Source: Pseudoalteromonas rubra (lineage in GTDB: Bacteria > Pseudomonadota > Gammaproteobacteria > Enterobacterales > Alteromonadaceae). From it: 64,000 nucleotides of DNA. The DNA lies in contig NZ_CP045429.1 in NCBI RefSeq assembly GCF_005886805.2, positions 3,380,501 through 3,444,500 on the forward strand, given 5' to 3'. A model generated the notes under the pieces. That model saw only the letters and a program-made list of their open reading frames with translations. It ran no database searches and was not told where the DNA came from. A program made the position numbers and the translations under genes. Shown here one piece after another: positions 48,509 to 58,000 of this stretch (within the stretch, counting starts at the first letter, position 1; every line of letters begins with the position of its first letter).

Positions 48509-49561
48509 ATGAAGTACAGCCACCTGGGTCATTCCAATTTAGAGGTATCACGTGTCTGTCTGGGCAGCATGACATGGGGCGTGCAAAATAATCAGCATGA
48601 CGCCGATGAGCAAATCAATTATGCACTTGCACAGGGTGTTAACTTTATCGACACTGCCGAGATGTATGCCGTTCCTCCGTCACCTGAAACCTATGGTAAG
48701 ACCGAGGAAATTATCGGGGACTGGTTACGTCGCCACCCTGAAAAGCGTCAGGATATGGTCATCGCCACTAAAATAGCCGGTTCAGGGCTAGCCTGGATCC
48801 GTGGCGGTGCCCCCATCACGGCCGAAGCCATTGTCGCCGCTGTCGATGCTTCCCTTAAGCGACTGCATACCGATTACATTGATGTATACCAGCTACACTG
48901 GCCAAATCGGACTTCCCCCCATTTCTCTAAACACTGGCCCGGCATGATCACTTTCAGTGATGTATCAACGGAGCAGCACAAAACAGAGATGTTAGAGATA
49001 CTGGGTGTACTCAAACAGTGTATGGACGCAGGTAAAATTCGTCACTGGGGACTGTCCAATGACACACCCTGGGGCATAAACACCTACTTGCAACTGGCGC
49101 ATCAACACCAATTGCCAAGACCGGTTTCAATTCAGAATGAGTTCAATCTGTTACATGCTAAAGACTGGCCTTACATCATAGAAAACTGTGTCCATGAAGA
49201 CATCGCCTATCTGCCCTGGTCGCCACTTGCCGGAGGCGCTTTGTCAGGTAAGTACCTGGGAGGTGCACGACCAGAGGGATCGCGCTGGACCTTGATCCAA
49301 CGCAACGGCTTATTCCGGGACACTCAGTTTGCACAAGAAGCCACGGCGGCCTACGTCGAGATTGCCAAAGAGCACAACATCACCGCATCTCAGCTCGCAC
49401 TGGCCTGGTGCGACCAGGTCGATGGCGTGACGTCTACCATCATAGGCGCAACAACGATGACGCAGTTAAAGGAAAATATCAAAGCCTTTGATTTGACTCT
49501 GTCACCAGAGGCGTTGGCCGAAATTGATACGGTGCTAAAAGCGTATCCATTGCCCTATTAA
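48509..49561 (+). CDS. aldo/keto reductase (Tas-like)
   Basis: The ATG at 48509 (MKYSHLGHSNLEVSR) follows AAGGAG and gives 350 residues. It is a TIM-barrel NADPH-dependent aldo/keto reductase. The catalytic tetrad can be placed as Asp and Tyr in FIDTAEMYAVP, Lys in VIATKIAG and His in VYQLHWPNR. NADP-binding residues lie in SIIGATTMTQLKEN-like STIIGATTMTQLKEN. The length and VPPSPETYGKTE insert match the E. coli Tas group. The physiological substrate is unknown. Confidence 0.93.
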   Translation: MKYSHLGHSNLEVSRVCLGSMTWGVQNNQHDADEQINYALAQGVNFIDTAEMYAVPPSPETYGKTEEIIGDWLRRHPEKRQDMVIATKIAGSGLAWIRGGAPITAEAIVAAVDASLKRLHTDYIDVYQLHWPNRTSPHFSKHWPGMITFSDVSTEQHKTEMLEILGVLKQCMDAGKIRHWGLSNDTPWGINTYLQLAHQHQLPRPVSIQNEFNLLHAKDWPYIIENCVHEDIAYLPWSPLAGGALSGKYLGGARPEGSRWTLIQRNGLFRDTQFAQEATAAYVEIAKEHNITASQLALAWCDQVDGVTSTIIGATTMTQLKENIKAFDLTLSPEALAEIDTVLKAYPLPY

Positions 49562-49646
49562 CAGATACGCGCCCGACGGGGTTCCGCTCGGGCGCTGCTG
49601 TCTGAATCGAAATGTGGTAGACTCAGCGCTTTTTCGGGACTCTGCC

Positions 49647-50165
49647 ATGCGCGTTCTTAATCCAGCCCCAGCTGTGCCTTTACCTGGTACCAGTTTCACC
49701 CGGCCTGCAACACGAGCCATTATTACCCGTCAATCGCAAATCTTGTTGCTCTACACCCAGCGCTATGATGATTACACCTTACCCGGTGGTGGGGTTGACG
49801 AAGGAGAGTCTCTCACAGACGCGCTGGTACGCGAGGTCAAAGAAGAAACCGGTGCCCGCTCTGTAACCAACATCGCGCCCTTTGGTATATACGAAGAATA
49901 TCAGCACTGGTACAAGCCCGATTATGACAATGTACACATAGTTTCGCACTGCTATCAGTGTGAAATTTGCGGGGAATTTGATGAGCCAGAAATGGAGCAT
50001 TATGAAGTTAGCAATGGTATGCAACCACAATGGGTGGAGATCACCGAAGCCATTGCCCACAATGAAGCCGTACTGGCAAATAGCGATAAGCAAGGACAAT
50101 CTCTGCTCAGAGAAACCCGCTTGCTCAAGCTCATTGCCAAAGAATTAATGCAACTGAACTTTTAA
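49647..50165 (+). CDS. Nudix hydrolase
   Basis: The ATG at 49647 (MRVLNPAPAVPLPG) gives 172 residues. The Nudix box is complete: GGGVDEGESLTDALVREVKE, followed by ETGA, with the metal-binding REVKEE. Substrates of the family are nucleoside diphosphates linked to another moiety, but nothing specifies this one. It follows the aldo/keto reductase after an 85-bp gap and is transcribed in the same direction. Confidence 0.9.
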   Translation: MRVLNPAPAVPLPGTSFTRPATRAIITRQSQILLLYTQRYDDYTLPGGGVDEGESLTDALVREVKEETGARSVTNIAPFGIYEEYQHWYKPDYDNVHIVSHCYQCEICGEFDEPEMEHYEVSNGMQPQWVEITEAIAHNEAVLANSDKQGQSLLRETRLLKLIAKELMQLNF

Positions 50166-50238
50166 CCCTTAGCCTGAGTCATACGTATGTTTTGGATAGA
50201 AAAACAAAATAAGAAAATCAAAACACTAAGGAAAAGTG

Positions 50239-50940
50239 ATGCGTTCATGGCTCAGTGCAATTGTCATTTCCGTTGCCTGTCACTCAATATTACTATGGCT
50301 GCTGGCTCAACAAACAGTTGTGGCACCTGTCCGCGCGCCTCAACCAAGCATTAAAACCTACTTGATCGTCTCACCGCCTGAACGCACACAGGACCCCAGG
50401 GATACCGAGCAACCATCACAGCCACCCACTGAGCCCATACAGGCATCTGAGCAGCAGATAGCCTCGGTGCAGCCAGTGCCCGAAACAAAACAGGCCGAAT
50501 CACATGTCATCTCTACCAAGACTACCCCCACGACTCACACTGACCCTCAGCCACAGGTTCAACAAACCAAAGCACATGTCAACAAACCCTATAAACGTAT
50601 CGATCCAGCTCTGGGCCTGTCACGTCTGCGCCAGCAAATGCTAAATCAGCCTGTGATACGTCAGACACCACGCAGTAATACCCAGCCAAAACGCCTCGGC
50701 GTACCTAAGTCACATCAAACCTTGAACCAACCTCTGCGACAGATTGAATCGAAAAACCACATTTTCACGGAATATCGAGAAGGAGACCGGTGTTACAAAG
50801 AGGTTCAGGGTGACCCAAACAACCCACCACCTGAAGGGTTTGCTAAAAACTGGCTTACCGCAAGCAGCACCTGCGACAAAACAGCTATCTCGGATGCTTA
50901 TGATGCTGCTATGGGCAAGTGGCTGAATAAAAAACGCTGA
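50239..50940 (+). CDS. membrane-anchored Pro/Gln-rich protein
   Basis: The 233-residue protein starts at ATG 50239 (a GTG lies directly before it) after AAGGA. One N-terminal transmembrane helix (about 5-25, VISVACHSILLWLLAQ) is followed by a Pro/Gln/Thr-rich spacer (about 35-120), like the periplasmic spacer of TonB. A C-terminal domain has two cysteines (DRCYKEVQG and SSTCDKTA). No TonB C-terminal motif (YP-type) is present. It may be an envelope-spanning or periplasmic protein of unknown role. Confidence 0.7.
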   Translation: MRSWLSAIVISVACHSILLWLLAQQTVVAPVRAPQPSIKTYLIVSPPERTQDPRDTEQPSQPPTEPIQASEQQIASVQPVPETKQAESHVISTKTTPTTHTDPQPQVQQTKAHVNKPYKRIDPALGLSRLRQQMLNQPVIRQTPRSNTQPKRLGVPKSHQTLNQPLRQIESKNHIFTEYREGDRCYKEVQGDPNNPPPEGFAKNWLTASSTCDKTAISDAYDAAMGKWLNKKR

Positions 50941-50970
50941 CCACACAAGCTTAACAATGTATGTTTGCCC

Positions 50971-51340
50971 AACACTGTGCACCAGCAAACTGTACTGAGA
51001 TCAAAACAACCCCGGCTTTGACTCGCAACCTGCCGCTAAAGCGATGAGACGATTAATAGCTAGCTGTTACCCCACCCGCAATCCAGCAAATCAAGTGTAT
51101 TTACACCACACTGTGTGCCAACAAACTGTACTGAGATCAAAACAACTCCGGCTTTGACTCGCAACCTGCAGCTAAAGCGATGAGACGATTAATAGCTAGC
51201 TGTTAGCCCACCCGCAATCCAGCAAATCAAGTGTATTTACACCACACTGTGTGCCAACAAACTGTACTGAGATCAAAACAACTCCTGCTTTGACTCGCAA
51301 CCTGCCGCTAAAGCGATTAGTATTTAGCTGTTACCCGCCC
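50971..51340. repeat. three tandem copies of a 136-bp repeat
   Basis: The phrase CAAACTGTACTGAGATCA starts at 50986, 51122 and 51258, exactly 136 bp apart. Copies 1 and 2 are nearly identical; copy 3 is truncated by about 10 bp in its last third. Each full copy contains the palindrome TAGCTAGC. No reading frame with a start and ribosome site is seen. The array lies directly upstream of the PatZ-type gene and covers most of the 426-bp gap. Confidence 0.92.
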
Positions 51341-51366
51341 TTAGTTCGGCAAGTCAAGGAGTTAGT

Positions 51367-54042
51367 ATGAGTATAAAGCGGATCAACCAGTTTTTTAACC
51401 CCCGCTCGGTGGCCGTTATTGGTGCCTCCAGCAACACGGGCCGAGCCGGGAACGTGGTGATGCGCAATCTGCTACACGGCGGGTTTAAGGGCCCCATTAT
51501 GCCTGTTACACCAAAATACGCAGCCGTTCAGGGGGTATTGGCCTACCCAACCATTGCCGATCTCCCTCAGGTACCTGATCTGGCCGTTATCTGCACCAAT
51601 AAGGCGACACTAATACAGATTTTAACCGAGCTATCGGAGCGCGGGTGTAAAAATGCCATTGTTGTGGCAGCGGGGCTCGACAACGAGCAAAAACAACGCT
51701 TACAGACTCTTGCCAGAGACAAGCAAATCACACTGCTAGGCTCCAACAGCCTGGGTATGCTACTCCCTCACCTGGGGCTAAACGCCAGTTTTTCTCATAC
51801 CACCGCTGATGCAGGCAAACTGGCCTTTATCTCCCAATCTGCCGCGGTCTGCTCCACCATACTGGACTGGGCAAAAAGCAAACGCATCGGGTTTTCCTAT
51901 TTTATCTCTCTGGGCGACAGCTTGGATATCGACTTCGACGAATTACTGGATCTATTCGGTCGGGATGCCAAAACGAAAGCAATTTTGCTGTATATCGATA
52001 ACATCAAAGATGTACGTCGCTTTATCTCCGCAGCAAGAGCTGCCGCATTTAGTAAGCCCGTCATAGCTATCAAAACCGGCCGTACTCAGGCAGGTGCTGA
52101 GGCCGCTGTGATCCATACAGGCGGGTCAACCTCAGACGATGCAGTGTACGATGCCATGTTCCAGCGCGCAGGTATGCTCAGGGTTACCGATCTGCGAGAA
52201 CTATTTGCAGCTACACAAACGCTGGCGCTGCACCCTAAGCTATTACAAGTTGAGCACCTCACTATACTCACCAATGGCGGTGGCCCAGGTATTATGGCCG
52301 TAGATACCTTGTTACAACGCAGCGGCAAACTCGCCGAGCTCAGTGACAAAACCATCGCTGCACTCAATGCCGTGATCCCACAGTCAAATCACACTGCAAA
52401 CCCGGTTGATATTTTCGGCGACTCAGCGCCTCACCGCTATCAGCAGGCACTGGAGATTTTACTCAAAGCGGAAGAAGTGAAGAACTTACTCATCATTCAT
52501 ACGCCATCTGCCCTGGCCCCCAGTGAAGCGTATGCCCAGATCATAGCGCAAACCCTGAGTACGTTACCTAAAATGGCTCGCCCCTTTGTAATGACCAACT
52601 TTATGGGAGAGGAAGCTGCCTGGGAGGCCCGTGATGTCTGCGCCGAGCACAGCATTCCGACGTACCGCACACCAGAGGGCGCCGTCGGGGCTTTTATGCA
52701 CCTGATCAGCTACCGGCGTAACCAGAAGCACCTAACGCAAACCCCGGAATCCATCAGTCAGGATGAACTGATCCACAGCCACAGTGCAAAAGCGCAGATT
52801 GACAGCTATCTTGATCAATCACTCACGCAATTATCGACCCACCAGGCCAGCCAGATCCTCTGCCATTACGGCATGGAATGCATAGATACCGACATAGCAC
52901 TGACTCCCAGTGAAGCCAAAGAGCAGGCACAGATACTCGGTTTTCCTGTCGCACTCAAATTGATCAGCCCGTCTATCCCGTCAAAATCTGAGGTCGGCGG
53001 CGTGGTGCTCAACCTAAATGATGGCGATGAAGTAGAACAAAGTGCTTTTGCTATACTCCTGCGTATCAAACAAGCCTACCCAGACGCTATTATTGAAGGG
53101 TTCTCTTTGCAAAAAATGGCGCCCAGGGCAGGCAGTCAGGAATTACGTATTGCAGTCAAAACCGAGCCCGATGTAGGACCGGTTATATTACTTGGTGAAG
53201 CTGGCACCGGATTTAACTTCAATCAGGCGGCCGTTGCCCTACCCCCATTAAACATGAACCTGGCTAAATACCTGATAGCCGCAGCGTATGATAAAGGTGT
53301 CCTGAAAGAGCGCCTGTTACCGGAGAAAGTAGATAAGTATCGTCTCTGCGCGCTGCTCACCCGCGTCTCCCAGTTAGTGGTGGATCAGCCAGACATTCAG
53401 GCTGTAGAATTGAATCCCATTTTGGCGACCGATGGGCACTTTTTGATCCTCGATGCCAATATTGCTTTACAACGCTACGAGCCGCTCCCGGGACGCAAGC
53501 GATTAGCCATTAAACCCTATCCAAAAGAATGGGAGCGATCGGTTACCCTGAAGAATGGCACCCAGGCACAGCTAAGGCCAATCCGCCCCGAGGATGAACG
53601 CAACCATCAGGAATTTGACCAGTCTCTGAGTAAAGAAGACAGATACCGACGCTTTTTCGGAGAATTGCCACAGTTTACTCATGAGCAATTGGCTAAAATG
53701 ACGCAAATCGATTATGACCGCGAAATGGCATTTATCATTACCGAGCCCTATAAAAGTGCACAACGGACACTGGGTGTTTCACGGGTGTTGATGGACCCAG
53801 ACAATTTACTCGCCGAATTTGCTGTGGTCGTGCGTTCAGATTGCCAGGGCCTTGGCCTGGGCAAACTACTGATGGAAGCAGCTATCGACTACTGTAAACG
53901 TCAACGCGTCGGGTGTATTGAAGGGATCACCTTACCAGAAAACACCGGCATGATAGGGCTGGCGAAAAAGCTCGGATTCACGGTGACCCGAGACTTTGAA
54001 GAAGGCACTGTGGTGATGAAAATGCCACTCACAGCACAATAA
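51367..54042 (+). CDS. patZ: PatZ-type protein lysine acetyltransferase (acyl-CoA synthetase-like/GNAT)
   Basis: The 891-residue protein has a CoA-binding NDP-forming acyl-CoA synthetase-like region (about 5-460: SVAVIGASSNTGRAGNVVMR; VIHTGGSTSDDAVYDAMF), an ATP-grasp-like domain (about 490-700) and a C-terminal GNAT domain (about 735-890: LRPIRPEDE; VVRSDCQGLGLGKLLM). In E. coli and Salmonella this enzyme acetylates and inactivates acetyl-CoA synthetase and other proteins. The start ATG follows AAGGAG. The 136-bp repeats occupy its upstream region. Confidence 0.94.
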   Translation: MSIKRINQFFNPRSVAVIGASSNTGRAGNVVMRNLLHGGFKGPIMPVTPKYAAVQGVLAYPTIADLPQVPDLAVICTNKATLIQILTELSERGCKNAIVVAAGLDNEQKQRLQTLARDKQITLLGSNSLGMLLPHLGLNASFSHTTADAGKLAFISQSAAVCSTILDWAKSKRIGFSYFISLGDSLDIDFDELLDLFGRDAKTKAILLYIDNIKDVRRFISAARAAAFSKPVIAIKTGRTQAGAEAAVIHTGGSTSDDAVYDAMFQRAGMLRVTDLRELFAATQTLALHPKLLQVEHLTILTNGGGPGIMAVDTLLQRSGKLAELSDKTIAALNAVIPQSNHTANPVDIFGDSAPHRYQQALEILLKAEEVKNLLIIHTPSALAPSEAYAQIIAQTLSTLPKMARPFVMTNFMGEEAAWEARDVCAEHSIPTYRTPEGAVGAFMHLISYRRNQKHLTQTPESISQDELIHSHSAKAQIDSYLDQSLTQLSTHQASQILCHYGMECIDTDIALTPSEAKEQAQILGFPVALKLISPSIPSKSEVGGVVLNLNDGDEVEQSAFAILLRIKQAYPDAIIEGFSLQKMAPRAGSQELRIAVKTEPDVGPVILLGEAGTGFNFNQAAVALPPLNMNLAKYLIAAAYDKGVLKERLLPEKVDKYRLCALLTRVSQLVVDQPDIQAVELNPILATDGHFLILDANIALQRYEPLPGRKRLAIKPYPKEWERSVTLKNGTQAQLRPIRPEDERNHQEFDQSLSKEDRYRRFFGELPQFTHEQLAKMTQIDYDREMAFIITEPYKSAQRTLGVSRVLMDPDNLLAEFAVVVRSDCQGLGLGKLLMEAAIDYCKRQRVGCIEGITLPENTGMIGLAKKLGFTVTRDFEEGTVVMKMPLTAQ

Positions 54043-54081
54043 CGCGGCACAACCCTTAATAGCAAGGTTAACAAGATAACT

Positions 54082-55029
54082 ATGGATCTGACACTCAGAC
54101 AAAAAACCGCCGGGCTACTGGAAGCCAGCGGGCGATTCAGGAAAGCCGGACATGCCATTGATGTATTTCTGATCTCGCTCATCATTATCAACGTCATCGC
54201 CATAGTACTGGAGTCTGTGCCAGCGCTTGCTACGCGTTATCACAGGCTGTTCTTTTTCATCGAAGTCACGTCGGTGGCGATTTTCACCATTGAATATCTG
54301 CTCAGGCTGTGGTGCTGCGTTGATAAACTGGAATTTAAACATACGCCAGGTAACAACACGAAAAAACGTATGCGTTACGTGTTCTCGCCACTGGCCATTA
54401 TCGATTTACTAGCTATTCTCCCCACGTTACTCATGGTGTTCTTCACCTTTGACCTGCGTTTTTTACGGGTATTCCGTTTGCTGCGTATCTTCAAACTGAC
54501 CCGCTACTCGCGCGCAATGCAGCTATTGTTAGCAGCATTCAGAGAAGAGAGCAGTTCATTGCTGGCGGCTTTCTTTATTATGTCGCTGGTGTTGATTGTG
54601 GCGTCGTGTGGCATCTATCTCATTGAACATGACGTGCAGCCCGATAAATTTGGCTCGATACCGGCCGCCATGTGGTGGGCAATGGCCACACTAACCACGG
54701 TAGGATACGGTGATGTTGTGCCCATCACGCCTTTGGGGCGATTTTTTGGCGGGGTGATCACCTTACTGAGTATGGGGATGGTCGCTATCCCTACGGGTCT
54801 GTTGGCGTCCAGCTTTGCCGATCAACTGAGAAAACGTCGCGATGCCTTCAATGAAGCCGTGCTGCACTCACTGAGCGATGGGGTCGTCGATGAGCAGGAA
54901 AAAGAACACCTCGAAGCCCTCAGAATTGAACTGGGGCTCAGTGCAACGGAAGCTAATCAGGCCATAAAAATGATGACCAGCCAGCGCGTACACAACCACT
55001 ATTGTCGTCATTGTGGCGGCAAGCTATAG
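54082..55029 (+). CDS. voltage-gated-type potassium channel
   Basis: The 315-residue membrane protein has six transmembrane segments and an S4-like helix rich in Arg (FLRVFRLLRIFKLTRYSRAM). The selectivity filter is TLTTVGYGDVVP. A cytosolic C-terminal tail ends in a small zinc-finger-like motif (HYCRHCGGKL). It is the KvAP/Kch-type architecture without an RCK domain. It is the second K+ channel gene in the window and follows the acetyltransferase after a 39-bp gap. Confidence 0.92.
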   Translation: MDLTLRQKTAGLLEASGRFRKAGHAIDVFLISLIIINVIAIVLESVPALATRYHRLFFFIEVTSVAIFTIEYLLRLWCCVDKLEFKHTPGNNTKKRMRYVFSPLAIIDLLAILPTLLMVFFTFDLRFLRVFRLLRIFKLTRYSRAMQLLLAAFREESSSLLAAFFIMSLVLIVASCGIYLIEHDVQPDKFGSIPAAMWWAMATLTTVGYGDVVPITPLGRFFGGVITLLSMGMVAIPTGLLASSFADQLRKRRDAFNEAVLHSLSDGVVDEQEKEHLEALRIELGLSATEANQAIKMMTSQRVHNHYCRHCGGKL

Positions 55030-55030
55030 C

Positions 55031-55058
55031 AAAAAAAAGGCCTGCATCACGCAGGCCT
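55031..55058 (-). terminator. terminator between the K+ channel and EAL genes
   Basis: AGGCCTGC (55038-55045) and GCAGGCCT (55051-55058) form an 8-bp stem. On the minus strand it is followed by eight T residues. It should stop the EAL gene transcript from the right and may also serve the K+ channel gene. Confidence 0.88.
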
Positions 55059-55062
55059 GTCA

Positions 55063-58000
55063 CTAGCTGGCGCGCGCAAATACCTGATGCCAGTTACGCC
55101 TTAGTAGTGCACCAGCTTCGCTCGCAGGCAGCGCTTTACTGAACAAATAGCCCTGGAAGCGTTCGCACCCAAGCATTCTCAAAAAAGACAGCTGCTCCAT
55201 TTGCTCTACGCCTTCAGCAACACAATACTTACCCAGACTGTGTGCAAGCGATAAGGTGGAGTGAATGATCACTTCGTGTTCCTTGTCACAGCCAATGTCG
55301 CTGACAAAACTGCGATCAATTTTAAGCGCATCGACTGGATATTGTTTAAGGTATGTCAGTGATGAATAGCCAGTCCCAAAGTCATCCATATAAAGTCGGC
55401 AGCCCAGCGCCCTGAGCTCATGCATACGCACAATTGCCTGCTCGGCATCTGCCATCATCACTGACTCGGTGATTTCGAATACCAGATGGCGACCATCCAC
55501 ACCATTACGTGCCAGAATATCGGTGATCCGGACCAGTAATTCTTCGTACTGAAAATCCAGTGCCGATAAGTTAACCGAGATATACAGATCGGGATGGGTT
55601 GTGTGCCACTCTTTCAGGTCGACCAGTGCCCTTTCCAGTGTTTGCAACATAACCCGGGTAATGATCCCCGTCTGCTCTGCGGTATGGGCGAGCTCCTCGA
55701 TGCTATAACTGGGCGTTTGTGGCCAGCGCAGCAAGACTTCAAAACCTTCTACCGACATATGGCTCGCATTGATAATGGGCTGATAATGATTACGAAACGC
55801 TTCTTCCTGATAAGCTTTTAACAGCGCCTGTTCAATAGCCAGAGCACGCTGAACCTGCTCATTGATCTCACTGTGATAGAATTGATAATCTGTCACCAGG
55901 GACTGCCTGGCATGGTTGAGAGCTGTCTCAGCGGCCTGATTGAGGTCAAAAGCGTCACTGGCATCATCCGGGAACATTGCAATTCCCAGCTTCGCTTTCA
56001 CATGCACCTGTTGCTGCTCAATCTCAAACCCTTTTTCAAATCGCTCAAGCAGGCAATGAATATACCGCATTACCTGTTCCACGCCCGTTAGCTGCTCCAT
56101 CAGAATATAGAAATCCCGCTCGTTACCGATGGCCAGGCTATCAACTTCTCGAAAACAACATTGCAAGTTGGTTGCGAGCTTTTGCGTAACCAACGCAAGG
56201 AAGCCGTTGCCATAGGTATCCGCGAACCTTTGCAAGCGACTGAACTTAATCGCGATAATCGCCAGAGGTTGGCGTGATAAATGCGCCTGCTCTATCGCAT
56301 GCTGTACGCGATCCATGAATAACACTTTATTTGGCAGCTTAGTCAACGCATCATAGTTAGCCAGTTGATAGAGTTCTTTCTCTGTGCGCTTTTGCTTGGT
56401 GATATCGGTGAGCACCAAAATATAATGCTTATCTTCCGTCGCACTGATTTTTAACAGTACCTGACGCTTTTCGCCGCTGGGCAGTCGCAAAGTTTCTTCG
56501 GCAACATATAAGTCATCGACTTTTAGTTTGCTGATCGCACGCAGATACTTCATCCTGACATCGCGCTCCAGACCCAAAGTGACGCTGGTACTGGATGAAG
56601 GCGCGGCACTAACAGAGAAGGCACTTTGCAGTGCTTTGTTGCAAGCAAGAATGCGCAAATGCTTGTCAAAGATCATGACCCAGTCACGAGTTTGCTCAAA
56701 CGCCGCACCAAACAGAGTTGCCCGCTCTTCGAACACCCGCTCCCGGGTCAGGTTGGTATACGTCCCGGCAACCTGCACAGGCACCCCATCCTGCCACGCC
56801 ATTACTTTGCCGTAGTCCTTGTACCAACGCCATTGACCATTGACATGACGTAAACGATAAGTACAGTCAATAAAACCTTTTTCGGTTGAAACAAACTCCA
56901 GCCACTCAATCCTGAACAGGGCACGATCCTGTGGGTGGATCAACTCTAAATATTCATCCAATACCAGGCTCTCATTGCTGTAACCCAGGTCGCTCACGAG
57001 CCGCGGCTGGTAAACAAACTGGCTTCCAGACTGCCAATCCCAGACACCCGAATTACTGCCCTCCAGAGCCATCTTCAGGCGCGTTTCACTGTTTTGTGTT
57101 TCACGGTGGGCAGCCAGGATCATACCCGCTACTTTATTTTTCCGGTGCACCCAAAAAGCAAATAAAGCGGCGGCCAGCAAGACATAGCAAAACAGTGCCC
57201 AGGGCGCACGCCAGATAGGGTAATGCACCACAATCTCTAATTGAGCAGGTGGGGTATAATCTCCCGTCAGGGGATCCTTCGCCCACACTTTGAGGCGATA
57301 ATTGCCGGGGCTTAATTTAGGAAAAACCACCCGGTTACTATTACGGCTCAGAATGCGCTGCTCACCCGAGAGCTGATATTCATAAACGATACGCTCTTGC
57401 AGCGTAAACGCCATGGCCGAAAACGACACTTCCAGCCCAATATCATCATGATTCAGTTCGATGTAAGAAAAGGACTTGAGCCCGGATGGCAGAAGATCCC
57501 GAGACATCAGATCAACATCAGTGATATTGACACGATTTAGCAAGGATTTAGCCGGGCGATGCGCCTTGGGGTCGAATAGCGTAAAGCCCTGTAACGAGCC
57601 ATAACCAATGCGACCATCCGACAGCTTGACTGACGCCCCGCCGTTAAACTCATTGCTCATCAGGCCATCAGCCGTAGTAAAGCCCTGCAGATGAAAGTTA
57701 TCCGGGTCCAGCCGCCAGATCCCCTGGTGAGACGACATCCAGATCATGCCGACATCATCTTGTACCATTTCATACAAGATATTATTGGTGACAGTATGCT
57801 GCTCATTGGGCATAGGCAACAACTCGTAACCATCTGCGGTAAGCCTCACCAGACCATGCCTGGCAAACGACAACCACAGCACATTATGCTTATCTATGGT
57901 ATAGCTCAGCAAATCGACCGCGCTTTGCTTATGTGCTTTAGGCACCTGGTATATCTCTACCAGCTGGTGTGCCTGCGTGTCATACCGGAACAACCGTCCT

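Noticed and set aside
50971..51340. CRISPR or coding tandem repeat
   Set aside because: The 136-bp period is too long for CRISPR, and no reading frame stays open across copies with a start signal.
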